Shown here one piece after another: positions 1 through 8,632 of a DNA stretch of 64,000 bases. The stretch spans positions 215,177-279,176 of the forward strand of contig NZ_JVSP01000002.1 of the NCBI RefSeq assembly GCF_001061665.1, written 5' to 3'. Numbering within the stretch: position 1 is the stretch's first letter; each line of letters begins with the position of its first letter. The stretch is from Rothia mucilaginosa (GTDB taxonomy: Bacteria; Actinomycetota; Actinomycetes; Actinomycetales; Micrococcaceae). The position numbers and the translations under genes were made by a program. Under the pieces are notes generated by a model. It made no database searches, was not told the origin of the DNA, and worked only from the letters and a program-made list of their open reading frames with translations.

Positions 1-149
1 AGCACCTCGAAGACATCGTCGCGCACGCGCCAAATCAGCGCGCCGGCAGCAACGATTTCTGCGGTGTTGGCGGGGGAACGGTCGACGCTGTTCACCGCGT
101 CGAAGCGTCGGGCCGAGTAGTAGATGGAGGAGGAATCCTGCGGGGCCAT
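1..149 (-). CDS. NUDIX hydrolase (MutT-like), N-terminal fragment
   Basis: The first 49 codons of a minus-strand gene run off the left edge. The start is ATG at 149, with an AAGGA motif about 10 nt upstream. The translation begins MAPQDSSSIYYSARRF and reaches AAGALIWRVRDDVFEVL, which resembles the first beta strands of NUDIX domains just before the NUDIX box. The NUDIX box itself lies outside the window. In many actinobacteria a mutT1-type NUDIX/phosphohistidine phosphatase gene sits beside ppk, and ppk is the neighbour here, on the same strand but separated by a terminator. Substrate (8-oxo-dGTP, diadenosine polyphosphates or other) cannot be told from this fragment. Confidence 0.7.
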   Translation of the reverse strand, partial: MAPQDSSSIYYSARRFDAVNSVDRSPANTAEIVAAGALIWRVRDDVFEV

Positions 150-340
150 GTCTCTCTAGTCCTTGGTGGTTGGGTCTGCACGGCGCGGTGGGAGCGCCGA
201 GTTCCGCGTCTTATTGTACGGGAGAAAAACCACAACCTGTCACCTTGACGTAACCTTCTGTTCACCTTTGCGTCCGGGTTGCATCCGGGTTATGTCTGGG
301 TGGGCGTGCGGGAACCGGCAAACCAAGGCAGGATAGCGAA

Positions 341-381
341 GGAGCCCCGCTCCCACCGTACGGGGTGGGAAGCGGGGCTCC
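341..381 (-). terminator. Rho-independent-type hairpin after ppk
   Basis: A long GC-rich inverted repeat has arms GGAGCCCCGCTCCCACC and GGTGGGAAGCGGGGCTCC around a short loop. It starts about 20 nt past the ppk stop. No clear U-tract follows, so it is called on stem strength and position between ppk and the NUDIX gene. Confidence 0.7.
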
Positions 382-403
382 TCGTGGAAGGGGGGATACC
401 GGC

Positions 404-2674
404 CTAGACCTTGTCCACGTTCTTACGCGAGCGCGAACGCAGGTAGTAGGACTGCACATCCTGCAGAGGCTTGCCCTCGCCATCGGTGTTGTGGCGGGTC
501 CAGGTGCCGTCCGCGGCCAGATGCCAGGTGCGCGAAGAATCACTCATGTAGATGGTGAACATATCGAGCAGGTACTTGATGTGGCGCGGATCCTTGATCT
601 GCACGAGCGCCTCGATGCGGCGGTCCAGGTTGCGGTGCATCATGTCGGCCGAGCCGATGTACACGACCGGATCGCCCGCATTCTCGAAGGCGAACACGCG
701 CGAGTGCTCCAGGAAGCGACCCAGAACCGAGCGTACGCGAATGTTTTCGCTCAGACCGGGAACGCCGGGGCGCAGGGCGCAGATACCGCGCACGACCACA
801 TCCACCGGCACGCCCGCCTGGGAAGCGCGGTAGAGAGAGTCGATGACCGCCTCATCCACCATCGAGTTGCACTTGATCTGAATCTTGGCCGGCTTACCCG
901 CCTGGTGGTTCTCAATCTCGCGGTCGATGCGCTCAATCAGGCCGCTACGCAGGGAGCGGGGTGCAACCAGCAGCGACTTGTAGCTGGTCTTCGGGGCGTA
1001 GCCGGAGAGCTGGTTGAACAGGCGCGAGACGTCCTCGCAAATCTGCTCGTCGCAGGTGATGATGCCCAGGTCCTCGTAGAAACGGGCCGTGGAGGGGTGA
1101 TAGTTACCGGTGCCGATGTGGGCGTAACGACGCAGGTGGTTGCCCTCGCGGCGCACCACCAGGGAGAGTTTGCAGTGCGTCTTCAGGCCCACGATGCCGT
1201 ACACCACGTGCACGCCGGCGCGTTCGAGCTTGCGAGCCCACGAGATGTTGGCCTCCTCGTCGAAGCGGGCCTTAATCTCGACCAGCGCCACGACCTGCTT
1301 GCCGGCCTCAGCGGCCTCAATCAGGGCGTCCACGATGGGGGAGTCGCCGCTGGTGCGGTACAGGGTCTGCTTGATGGCCTGCACGCGCGGGTCGGCGGCG
1401 GCCTGAGCCAGGAAAGCCTGCACACTGGTGGCGAAGGAATCGTAGGGGTGGTGCAGCAGCACGTCGTGGTCGCGGGCTGCGGCGAAGACATCCGCTTCCT
1501 TGGCGGTCTCGGCGGCGTTGAGCCAGCGGGAGGTGTGCGCAATGTGCTTGGGGTAGTGCAGCGCCGGACGGTTGGCGCGCACGATGGCACTCAGGCCACG
1601 CAAATCCAGCGGGGCCGGCAGGCGGTATACCTCGGACTCGTCGATGTTCAGTTCAGAAATCAGCAGGTCGAGGATGGTGGGGTTAATAGTATCCTCAACC
1701 TCCAGACGCACCGGCGGGCCGAAGCGGCGGCGCAGAAGCTCCTTCTCCAGGGCCTTCAGCAGGTTCTCGGCGTCGTCCTCTTCCACCTCGAGATCCTCGT
1801 TACGGGTCACGCGGAAGACGTGGTGCTCCACAACTTCCATGCCGGGGAAGAGCGTGTCGAGATGCTCCGCGATGATGTCCTCAAGCGGAATGTAGCGGCT
1901 CTCGCGGCCGGCGGTGTTGGCGGCGCGGGCACCGTCCACGGAGACCATACGGTCCAGCTGATCGGGTACCTTGACGCGGGCGAAAAGCTCCTTGCCGGTC
2001 TGCGGGTTGCGCACCAGCACGGCAAGGTTGAGCGAAAGACCCGAGATGTAGGGGAAGGGGTGAGCCGGGTCCACGGCCAGCGGGGTCAGAATCGGGAAGA
2101 TGTCGCGCATGAAATCCTGGCGCAGGCGTACCTTGGCGTCGGTGTCCAAATCCTCCCAGCTCACGATGCGGATGTTCTGCTCCTCCAGGGCGGGCAGCAC
2201 CTGCTCGTGGAATACCTTGGCGTGGCGCTCCTGCAGCTTGTGGGCGCGCTCGGCGATCTCCTCCATCTGCTCCTCGGGGCTCAGACCGGCGGCGGAGGGC
2301 ACGGCCAGCCCGGTGGCGATGCGGCGCTTCAGGCCGGCCACGCGCACCATGAAGAACTCGTCGAGGTTGGAAGCGACGATGGACAGGAAGTTCAGGCGCT
2401 CCAGCAGGTACAGGTCCGGATCCTCCGCCAGCTCCAGCACGCGGGTGTTGAAGTCGAGCCAGCTGCTCTCGCGGTCGAAGAAACGCTCGGGGCCGAACTC
2501 TTCCTCCAGGCTGAAGTAGGATCGCTTCTCGCCCTTCTCGATGCGGTCGCCGCGGGAGTCCGCGCGCTCAATCTTGGAGATGTCGTTGCCGATGTGGATA
2601 ACGCCGGTCATGGGCGCCGGCTCGGTGGGCTTGGGTTTGGGTGCCTTATTCAGACCGTTAGGGGCGGGTGCCAT
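404..2674 (-). CDS. ppk: polyphosphate kinase 1
   Basis: This 756-aa protein makes inorganic polyphosphate reversibly from ATP. It has the full PPK1 layout: N-terminal domain (about residues 55-160, with [15 protein letters not shown]), head domain, and two phospholipase-D-like C-terminal catalytic domains. The histidine in [11 protein letters not shown] (about residue 500) matches the autophosphorylated His of PPK1, followed by [12 protein letters not shown] second conserved block, [15 protein letters not shown], lies near residue 670. Length exceeds the E. coli enzyme because of a Pro/Lys-rich N-terminus of about 45 residues, as in other actinobacteria. A GGAAAGGAAG ribosome site precedes the ATG at 2674. 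mshD lies upstream on the same strand and a NUDIX gene downstream. Identification is firm. Confidence 0.96.
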   Translation of the reverse strand: MAPAPNGLNKAPKPKPTEPAPMTGVIHIGNDISKIERADSRGDRIEKGEKRSYFSLEEEFGPERFFDRESSWLDFNTRVLELAEDPDLYLLERLNFLSIVASNLDEFFMVRVAGLKRRIATGLAVPSAAGLSPEEQMEEIAERAHKLQERHAKVFHEQVLPALEEQNIRIVSWEDLDTDAKVRLRQDFMRDIFPILTPLAVDPAHPFPYISGLSLNLAVLVRNPQTGKELFARVKVPDQLDRMVSVDGARAANTAGRESRYIPLEDIIAEHLDTLFPGMEVVEHHVFRVTRNEDLEVEEDDAENLLKALEKELLRRRFGPPVRLEVEDTINPTILDLLISELNIDESEVYRLPAPLDLRGLSAIVRANRPALHYPKHIAHTSRWLNAAETAKEADVFAAARDHDVLLHHPYDSFATSVQAFLAQAAADPRVQAIKQTLYRTSGDSPIVDALIEAAEAGKQVVALVEIKARFDEEANISWARKLERAGVHVVYGIVGLKTHCKLSLVVRREGNHLRRYAHIGTGNYHPSTARFYEDLGIITCDEQICEDVSRLFNQLSGYAPKTSYKSLLVAPRSLRSGLIERIDREIENHQAGKPAKIQIKCNSMVDEAVIDSLYRASQAGVPVDVVVRGICALRPGVPGLSENIRVRSVLGRFLEHSRVFAFENAGDPVVYIGSADMMHRNLDRRIEALVQIKDPRHIKYLLDMFTIYMSDSSRTWHLAADGTWTRHNTDGEGKPLQDVQSYYLRSRSRKNVDKV

Positions 2675-2788
2675 ACTGTACTTCCTTTCCTGTGTAGTGG
2701 TTAGCTAAATCGGTGGGCGCACCCGCGGCGGCGCACCGGGGCGGGCCCGGCATGCAATGAGGCCTGAGCGGGCTCGCGTGCGGGAGGG

Positions 2789-3826
2789 CTAGGCGGCGTG
2801 ACCGGAAGCGTACATGCGGTCCACCGTGGCCACGCTGAATCCCAACGAGGTGTACAGCGAGTAGGCCGCGGTGTTGTCGGCATCCACGTAGAGCTCGATG
2901 GCGTGCAGGGGCTCGCCCGATTCGTCGGCGGCCAACGCCAGGTAGGCCAGCGCTCGCAGGGTCAGGGTGCGGCCCAAGCCGCCTCCCTGCGAGTCGGGGT
3001 TCACTCCCACCACGTAGATTTCGCCGGCGGGGGAGAGCTCGCCCCTCACCTGCCCGGTCGGAATCTTGGTCCAGGTAAACGCAGCAATCGAGGCGTCGTC
3101 CTCCTTCTCGGAGGCGATGAAGAAGCCCTCGGGACGGAACCAATCGGAGCCGGTGCGCTCGCGCAAATCGGCCAGGGTGAGCTTGCCCTGCTCCGGGTGG
3201 TGTGCAAAGGCGGCCGCGTTGACCCGCAGCCAGGGGAACTCGTCCGCGCCCGTGTAGGTTCGCATCCGCAGGTTCTCGGGGAGGGCGCGCGCGTCGGAGC
3301 GTTCAACGAGGTCCTCGCGGGTTGACTCGTCCAGCGGCAGAACCATCTTGTACAGAACGCGCACCGGGCTGAACCCGTGCAGGGTCGCGAAGGCATGCGC
3401 GGGGGTTTCGATGCCGGTGTCGTTGGCGCTTCCGTGCACCCAGAGGCGGTATCGCACGGCGTCCTCCCCGAGCTGACGGACGGCGTGCTCGAAGAACGCG
3501 CTTCCCGCGCCGCGACCGCGGTAGGCGGGAGCCACGGCCGCCTCGATGACGCCGCCGTCCTCATCGGAGACGGGAGCGAGGGCCACGAAGGCGGCCGCGA
3601 TGGTGCCGCCGTCCTCGGCCAGGAAGATGCGGGGAGGGGTGAGGGTGCGCTCGCGCAGGGCCTTGGTGAGTTCGATGCGGGTCTGCTCGGAGAACGCCGA
3701 GACGCCGTCGTGGAGCGCAACCTCGCGGGCAAAAGTATCGAAACGGTCCAGCAGCTCGGCGGTGAGTGCGGGTTCGGTGTAGACAAGGTCGGTTGAGGGA
3801 GGGGTTGTCTGACTGGTGTCCATCAT
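2789..3826 (-). CDS. mshD: mycothiol synthase (mycothiol acetyltransferase)
   Basis: This 345-aa tandem GNAT protein catalyses the last step of mycothiol synthesis, transferring acetyl from acetyl-CoA to Cys-GlcN-Ins. The N-terminal GNAT repeat spans about residues 60-155 (EAAVAPAYRGRGAGSAFFEHA resembles an acetyl-CoA loop). The C-terminal repeat spans about 185-340, with VGVNPDSQGGGLGRTL and LYVDADNTAAYSLYTSLGF, typical of MshD. Two adjacent ATGs are possible (3826 or 3823); a GAAAGAAGG site fits the second slightly better. The gene lies next to the GlnR-type regulator, an arrangement also known in mycobacteria. Mycothiol genes are restricted to Actinobacteria, which supports the taxonomic call. 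Confidence 0.93.
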   Translation of the reverse strand: MMDTSQTTPPSTDLVYTEPALTAELLDRFDTFAREVALHDGVSAFSEQTRIELTKALRERTLTPPRIFLAEDGGTIAAAFVALAPVSDEDGGVIEAAVAPAYRGRGAGSAFFEHAVRQLGEDAVRYRLWVHGSANDTGIETPAHAFATLHGFSPVRVLYKMVLPLDESTREDLVERSDARALPENLRMRTYTGADEFPWLRVNAAAFAHHPEQGKLTLADLRERTGSDWFRPEGFFIASEKEDDASIAAFTWTKIPTGQVRGELSPAGEIYVVGVNPDSQGGGLGRTLTLRALAYLALAADESGEPLHAIELYVDADNTAAYSLYTSLGFSVATVDRMYASGHAA

Positions 3827-3945
3827 TGCCTTCTTTCGTAGCCTTCCCTTTAACTCTACCGGGGAATATTGTTCTTTGAAGAGTTTGGTCTAGGTTACGA
3901 ACGAATATGACGGGAACCGACCGTCCTACGCCCCTCGAGTGTCGG

Positions 3946-4623
3946 TTAACGGGTCGAGCTGAAGGAATATCCCACGTTGCGGACGGTCGAAATCATCTGC
4001 TCGTGCTCGGTGCCCAGCTTCGATCGCAGGCGACGCACGTGCACGTCGACCGTGCGGGTGCCGCCGTAGTAGGAATCGTAGCCCCAGACCTCCGAGAGCA
4101 GCTGCGCGCGCGAGAAGACGCGGCCCGGGTGCATGGCCATGAATTTGAGGAGCTCAAACTCCTTGAAGGTCAGGTTGAGCGCGGCCCCGGAGAGATGTGC
4201 CGAATAGGCCTGCGTGTCGATAACCAGGTTGCCGGCCCGGATGATGCGCTCCTGCATCGGCTCGTCCTGGGGCTCGGCCTCACTCACGATGGCCAGGCGC
4301 AGGCGGGCATCCATTTCGGAGGGGGAAGCCTGATCCGAAACGATGTCGTCCACCTGCCAGGAGGAGGCAACCGCCGCCATACCACCCTCGTTAAGAAGCG
4401 CGATGAGGGGGAGCTGTAGGCCGGATGCACGGAGCAGCTGGGCGCTGTGGCGAGCCTGCACGAGCGCGGTGCGGGCATCCAGTATGACCAGGTCAAACCC
4501 CTGATCCTCGAGGACCTTATGCGCCGTGTCGAGGGGGAAGAGCTGCACCCGGTGGCTGAGGAGGCTCAGAGAGGGAACGACGTCCTGAGCCGTGGTGTCG
4601 CTCAGAAGCGCAATACGGTACAC
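3946..4623 (-). CDS. glnR: GlnR-type winged-helix response regulator
   Basis: This OmpR-family regulator (225 aa from the GTG at 4623) resembles actinobacterial GlnR, which controls nitrogen assimilation genes. The C-terminal winged helix is highly typical (LTFKEFELLKFMAMHPGRVFSRAQLLSEVWGYD, then GGTRTVDVHVRRLRSKLG). The receiver half is degenerate: one Asp near the N-terminus (residue 9), Asp49 in LVILDAR, and no visible receiver Lys (K105 equivalent). This fits GlnR proteins that act without classical phosphorylation. No histidine kinase gene is adjacent. I prefer the GTG at 4623 because GGAAGGGAG lies 5 nt upstream; an ATG at 4647 would add eight residues. The mshD neighbour supports the call. 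Confidence 0.85.
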   Translation of the reverse strand: MYRIALLSDTTAQDVVPSLSLLSHRVQLFPLDTAHKVLEDQGFDLVILDARTALVQARHSAQLLRASGLQLPLIALLNEGGMAAVASSWQVDDIVSDQASPSEMDARLRLAIVSEAEPQDEPMQERIIRAGNLVIDTQAYSAHLSGAALNLTFKEFELLKFMAMHPGRVFSRAQLLSEVWGYDSYYGGTRTVDVHVRRLRSKLGTEHEQMISTVRNVGYSFSSTR

Positions 4624-4776
4624 GTTCTCTCCCTTCCTACACGTCACGCGGCGGTTTGATAAATCTCTTCTAGTGTACCCGCCCGGCCCCCAACCGCCGG
4701 GAGCGGCGCCCGCCTCAGACTAAGGACACCCCGCCCCGCCAGCCTCTCGTGCGCTCTTTCGCGCTGGGGCGTGTGG

Positions 4777-4782
4777 TAGCTT
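4777..4782 (+). promoter_or_regulatory. -10 box for leaderless small-peptide mRNA
   Basis: TAGCTT ends 6 nt before the ATG at 4789. No Shine-Dalgarno sequence is visible, so transcription probably starts at the start codon. A -35 box is not obvious. Confidence 0.5.
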
Positions 4783-4788
4783 TAAGAC

Positions 4789-4908
4789 ATGGATAACAAT
4801 CTTATGGCTCTCGAAGCTTTCTTCATGGTGCTGATGGCTATCATCTCCGTGTGCATCGCAATCGGTGCTTTCGCGGTGTTGCGCGGCCTCTTCAGCGGTC
4901 AGAAGTAA
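4789..4908 (+). CDS. 39-aa single-span membrane peptide, unknown function
   Basis: A short ORF beginning MDNNLMALEAFFMVLMAIISV encodes one hydrophobic segment (about residues 9-29) followed by a basic tail, RGLFSGQK. The ATG lies 6 nt after a TAGCTT -10 box, suggesting a leaderless mRNA. Two hairpins follow the stop (4947-4979 and 4988-5020), so it looks like a self-contained transcription unit between divergent glnR and the nitrobindin-like gene. I do not recognise a family. The clean boundaries and membrane-like composition argue for a real gene. Confidence 0.6.
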   Translation: MDNNLMALEAFFMVLMAIISVCIAIGAFAVLRGLFSGQK

Positions 4909-4946
4909 TCTTCCGATAAGGGCAGAAGCATAAGCCTGACATAGGG

Positions 4947-4979
4947 CATTGGGCGGTTCGCGAGCCGCCCGCGCCAATG
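4947..4979 (+). repeat. imperfect inverted repeat after small peptide gene
   Basis: Outer arms CATTGG/CCAATG and inner arms GCGG/CCGC can form a hairpin about 40 nt beyond the 39-aa ORF. It may help termination together with the next hairpin. Confidence 0.45.
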
Positions 4980-4987
4980 ACGGCGTA

Positions 4988-5020
4988 AACCCCCGTCCGG
5001 GTTCATCCGGGCGGGGGTTT
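4988..5020 (+). terminator. strong hairpin terminator
   Basis: Arms AACCCCCG..CCGG and CCGG..CGGGGGTT are followed by TTT. It terminates the small-peptide unit and separates it from the next gene. Confidence 0.75.
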
Positions 5021-5115
5021 CCTATGCCTGTTTTCTCCGGTGGGCTACCGGCGGTAGGCTTCTGGGCCGCTGGCGAACTCGTAACATATCTCTATCCGTT
5101 GCCTACCCTAGCCGG

Positions 5116-5121
5116 TAAAAT
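5116..5121 (+). promoter_or_regulatory. -10 box (TAAAAT) for leaderless nitrobindin-like mRNA
   Basis: TAAAAT ends exactly 6 nt before the ATG at 5128. No ribosome site lies between, consistent with a transcript beginning at the A of the start codon. Confidence 0.6.
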
Positions 5122-5127
5122 GTGGGT

Positions 5128-5820
5128 ATGGCTATTGAAATTCCTTCCAACCTAACCCCTGAACTCGTTCCCTTTGCGTGGCTCCTCGGCACCTGGGAAG
5201 GCACCGGAACCATGTGGTACGAGGGTCAGGAAAACACCCCCTTCGGCCAGATTATTACCTTTGAGCAGGATGGCCTGCCCTTCATTGAGTACCGCGCCGA
5301 ATCTTTCCTCCTCGACGACGAGGGTAAGAAGCTCCGTCCCATCACCGTAGAGACCGGCTTCTGGCAGATCGATCGCCCGCTCACCGATGCCGACGGCGGC
5401 TTCGGCATCGTGCCCAAGGACGTTGTTCCCGCCTTCGCCGACGCGGAGAGCGTCGAGACCCTGCGTAACGAGGACGACGGCTTCTCCCTGCTCGCAACCA
5501 TCGCCCACCCCGGCGGTATCAGCGAGAACTACGTGGGCATGGTTAAGGGCCCGGTCGTGCGCATGCAGACCGGCAACCTGCTGCGCGACGAGATTTCCCA
5601 CGAGTACGCCGGCTCGGTGCGCCTGTGGGGCCTGGTCAACGGTAACCTCATGTGGGACTGGGAGATTGCGGACGCCGAGGGCAAGCTGCACAAGCACGCT
5701 TCCGCCGAGCTGCGCAAGACCTCCTCGATGACCGGCGATTCCCTGGGAACTTCAATGTTCGGTTCCCTGGACGGCGAAGAGCCCACCGGCGAGCCTTCTG
5801 ATAAGCCCGCCGCCGAATAG
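5128..5820 (+). CDS. nitrobindin/FABP-like heme-binding domain protein
   Basis: A 230-aa protein of the nitrobindin (THAP4-C/DUF1794) beta-barrel family. The GTWEGTGTMWYEG motif near residue 25 is the family's N-terminal signature, and TIAHPGGISENYVG in the middle resembles its AHPTG strand. A histidine in KLHKHASAELRK near residue 195 is at the region that holds the proximal heme ligand in relatives. It carries an acidic, Pro-rich C-terminal tail of about 30 residues. Characterised nitrobindins bind ferric heme and react with nitric oxide or peroxynitrite; whether this one does is inferred. The ATG at 5128 is preferred over GTG 5122 because of the -10 spacing. The ygfZ-like gene follows. Confidence 0.8.
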   Translation: MAIEIPSNLTPELVPFAWLLGTWEGTGTMWYEGQENTPFGQIITFEQDGLPFIEYRAESFLLDDEGKKLRPITVETGFWQIDRPLTDADGGFGIVPKDVVPAFADAESVETLRNEDDGFSLLATIAHPGGISENYVGMVKGPVVRMQTGNLLRDEISHEYAGSVRLWGLVNGNLMWDWEIADAEGKLHKHASAELRKTSSMTGDSLGTSMFGSLDGEEPTGEPSDKPAAE

Positions 5821-5892
5821 TTCGTGCCAATCATCAGAGCCTGCCCCGCTCCCCGGTGGGGTGGGTTCTTTTGCGTGAAAGGTATATTCTTC

Positions 5893-7146
5893 GTGACTGA
5901 ATCTTTGACCGACCCGGTCCGGGCCGAACAGGACCGGACCGCACGCCTCGCAAGCCCCCTGCTTTCGGTGAGCGGGGCTTTCGCCGCCGGCGGCCCCGAC
6001 GAGGGTGTGGCGGCCCACTACGGCGACCCCATCCACGAGCAGCGAGCTCTGAGCCGCGACCGTTCCGCCGGGGCGGACGAACCCCTGGTGGTGGTAGACC
6101 GCTCGTCCCTGGGTATCGTGCGAGTGACGGGCCCGGACCGCCTGACCTGGCTGACCTCCATCGCCTCGCAGATTCTGAGCGATATGAAGGCCGGCGATAG
6201 CCGTGAATTCCTGCTGTTGACCCCGCAGGGACGCATCGAGTACGCCCCCGCAGCCTTCGAAGACGGTGAGGCCCTCTGGCTCATCGTCGAGGGTGACCAG
6301 GCCGAATCCCTGGAGGAGTACCTCAACCGTATGAAGTTCATGTTGCGCGTCGAGATTCAGAATCTCAGCGACGAGTACGCGGTGCTCGAGACGAGCCGCG
6401 ATCCCCGCGGTGCTGATGGAGTAGTACATCCGGCCCTGGCCGCGGCGCTCGCCGGTGCCTCCGCCGAAGGCCTGCCGGTGTGGGAGGACCCCTGGAATAC
6501 CCCCGCCCCGGGTGGCTACCGCTACGACGAGGCCGGGGATGCGCACCCGGGAGCTGACTACGTGCGGTTCTGGACGATTGTTCCTCGCGGGGTGCTGAAC
6601 GTCCTGGCGGAGAACCGCGAGGGCGTTCGCCTCGCGGGTGTATGGGCCGCCGAGGCCCTGCGCATCGAGGCCTGGCGTCCCCGCTACGGCACCGAGGTGG
6701 ATGACAAGAGTATTCCGCAGGAGCTGGACTACTCCCGCACTGCGGTGCACTTCGATAAGGGATGCTACAAGGGGCAAGAGACGGTTGCGCGCGTGCACAA
6801 CCTGGGCCGCCCGCCGCGCCGCCTGGTATTCTTGGACATCGACGGTTCGGAGCACACCCTGCCGGCCGTCGGTAGTGAGCTCTTCGTGGAGGGCAAGGCC
6901 CGCCCGGTTGGCCGTATCACTTCGGTGGCGCTGCACCACGAGGCCGGGCCCATCGCCCTGGCCGTCATTAAGCGTGGCGTTGATCCGAAGGCGCCCCTGC
7001 GCGCGGTAGACGGTGGGGATTTCCTGCCCGACGGGTCCCCGGCACCGGCCACGGAGTATGCGGTGGCTCAGACGACTGTGGTTTCGCCCGATTCGGGCGA
7101 GGTGGCGCGCCGCTCCCTCCCCGGCCAGGAGTTCTTGAAGCGTTAG
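5893..7146 (+). CDS. ygfZ: YgfZ/GcvT-type folate-binding protein (Fe-S cluster assembly)
   Basis: A 417-aa protein of the aminomethyltransferase fold. The diagnostic YgfZ motif KGCYKGQE lies near residue 295, in HFDKGCYKGQETVARVHNLG. YgfZ proteins bind tetrahydrofolate and help maintain certain [4Fe-4S] enzymes such as the tRNA methylthiotransferase MiaB. A GcvT-type N-terminal domain (DRLTWLTSIASQILSDM; LLTPQGRIE) and a C-terminal barrel follow the usual order. I start it at GTG 5893, with GAAAGG about 10 nt upstream; an upstream in-frame extension would add an unlikely 23 residues. The gene follows the nitrobindin-like gene on the same strand. Confidence 0.87.
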   Translation: MTESLTDPVRAEQDRTARLASPLLSVSGAFAAGGPDEGVAAHYGDPIHEQRALSRDRSAGADEPLVVVDRSSLGIVRVTGPDRLTWLTSIASQILSDMKAGDSREFLLLTPQGRIEYAPAAFEDGEALWLIVEGDQAESLEEYLNRMKFMLRVEIQNLSDEYAVLETSRDPRGADGVVHPALAAALAGASAEGLPVWEDPWNTPAPGGYRYDEAGDAHPGADYVRFWTIVPRGVLNVLAENREGVRLAGVWAAEALRIEAWRPRYGTEVDDKSIPQELDYSRTAVHFDKGCYKGQETVARVHNLGRPPRRLVFLDIDGSEHTLPAVGSELFVEGKARPVGRITSVALHHEAGPIALAVIKRGVDPKAPLRAVDGGDFLPDGSPAPATEYAVAQTTVVSPDSGEVARRSLPGQEFLKR

Positions 7147-7179
7147 AAACCGACTCTCTGTTCTTTCTGGAAGCGTAGA

Positions 7180-7227
7180 AACCGCTGAGGCGGGCACTCG
7201 CGATGGAGTGCCCGCCTCAGCGGTTTT
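7180..7227. terminator. bidirectional terminator between ygfZ and pfkA
   Basis: A near-perfect 20-bp stem (AACCGCTGAGGCGGGCACTC and its complement) with a short loop has T-runs on both sides. It lies between two convergent genes. Confidence 0.9.
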
Positions 7228-7243
7228 GTGTACGGGGAGCGGC

Positions 7244-8275
7244 TTAGCGGCCGAAGAGAACGGAGGCCTCGTCCCAACGTTCCTGCGGAACGGACTTCAG
7301 GCCGTCCAGAGCCTCTTCCAGCGGCACGTACTTGACGACGGTGCCCTGGACCGAAACCATCTTGCCCCACTGCTTCTGCGCGACCATGTCCACGGCGCCC
7401 ATGCCCAGGCGGGTTGCCAGCACGCGGTCGAAGCCGGTGGGGGCGCCACCGCGCTGGATGTGGCCGAGGATGGTGTTACGGGTCTCGATGCCGGTCATGC
7501 GTTCGATTTCGTGGGTCACGTATTCACCAATGCCGCCGAGGCGCGGACGACCGTCCTTCTCGGTACCCTTGTTGGCCATGACATCGTCGAAGCCCTCGGG
7601 GATGAAGCCCTCGGCAACAACGACCAGGGGAGAGCGGCCGCGGTCGTGTACCTCGGTGATCCACTCGGCGACCTGGTCCATGGAGACCTTGACCTCGGGA
7701 ATCAGGATGGCGTGTGCGCCTGCCGCCATGCCGGAGTGCAGCGCAATCCAGCCGACGTGACGACCCATGACCTCTGCGACCATGCAACGGTGGTGCGACT
7801 CACCGGTGGTGCGGATGCGGTCCATAGCCTCGGTTGCGATGGAGACTGCGGTATCGAAACCGAAGGTGTAGTCGGTCGCGCGCAGATCGTTATCAATGGT
7901 CTTGGGCACGCCGATGACGGGCAGGCCGGCGTCGGCCAGGCGCTTGGCGCCGGCGAGGGTGCCTTCACCGCCGATGGCGACGATGGCGTCGATGCCGTGA
8001 CGCTCCATCATGATTTCGATGTTTTCGGGGCCGCCGTTGGGGCCGTCGAAGGGGTTGGTACGGGAGGTGCCGATGATGGTACCGCCCTGGGCTGCCAGGC
8101 CGCGGACCTTTTGGCGGGGCAGATCCATGTAGTCGCCCTCGACGACGCCTCGCCAGCCGTCACGGAAGCCGACGAATTCGTAACCGTACTTCTTGACACC
8201 GTTGAGCACGGCACCTCGAATGACAGCGTTCAGGCCGGGGCAGTCGCCGCCGGAAGTAAGCAGACCGATCTTCAT
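7244..8275 (-). CDS. pfkA: 6-phosphofructokinase
   Basis: A 343-aa group A phosphofructokinase that phosphorylates fructose 6-phosphate in glycolysis. Motifs: the N-terminal GGDCPGLNAVIRG loop, IGGEGTLAGA near residue 100, VPKTIDNDL near 120 (catalytic TIDND), and MGRHVGWIAL near 165. The residue matching E. coli Gly104 is Gly (usual for ATP users), while the PKTIDND lysine matches the position that is Lys in PPi-dependent enzymes. Actinobacterial group III enzymes combine these and use ATP, so ATP is the likelier donor. The start at 8275 follows a CAAGGAG site 6 nt upstream; an upstream in-frame start at 8356 is less likely. Confidence 0.93.
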   Translation of the reverse strand: MKIGLLTSGGDCPGLNAVIRGAVLNGVKKYGYEFVGFRDGWRGVVEGDYMDLPRQKVRGLAAQGGTIIGTSRTNPFDGPNGGPENIEIMMERHGIDAIVAIGGEGTLAGAKRLADAGLPVIGVPKTIDNDLRATDYTFGFDTAVSIATEAMDRIRTTGESHHRCMVAEVMGRHVGWIALHSGMAAGAHAILIPEVKVSMDQVAEWITEVHDRGRSPLVVVAEGFIPEGFDDVMANKGTEKDGRPRLGGIGEYVTHEIERMTGIETRNTILGHIQRGGAPTGFDRVLATRLGMGAVDMVAQKQWGKMVSVQGTVVKYVPLEEALDGLKSVPQERWDEASVLFGR

Positions 8276-8539
8276 GTTGGCTCCTTGTGAATGTCTGCGC
8301 GTCGGGGGTGTGTTGCGCGCGTATATAACTATGGCCTCCACGAAGTCGGCACGCACGAAAGTGCCGCTCGGGAGGTCATTCTCTTGGTCTCTATTTTAGC
8401 GAGGTTTGGGATGTGTGGGTAGTGGTGGATTGGGGTGGGAATGGCCTCATTCCGGCATAAAAGTTCAGGTGCTTTACACCCTCAGCTGGCATATTTTGAG
8501 CGAGTGATTGCCGCATCCGCGCCCTGACAACGAAGAGAG

Positions 8540-8584
8540 GCCCGGGGCCTGCCTCCGCCGCGACGGTAGAGACAGGCCCCGGGC
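8540..8584 (-). terminator. GC-rich hairpin after the aminotransferase gene
   Basis: Twelve-base arms GCCCGGGGCCTG and CAGGCCCCGGGC flank a 21-nt loop, about 50 nt past the aminotransferase stop. A T-run lies on the upstream side on the minus strand, so this is a structural call. Confidence 0.65.
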
Positions 8585-8632
8585 GCTCAAAAAAATATTT
8601 AACGATTCATGAAACGCACTCGCGAGAGGCGA

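Noticed and set aside
365-2704. Long plus-strand frame opposite ppk
   Set aside because: It is the antisense of ppk; the encoded protein is Val/Ala/His-rich with no family motif, typical of high-GC shadows.
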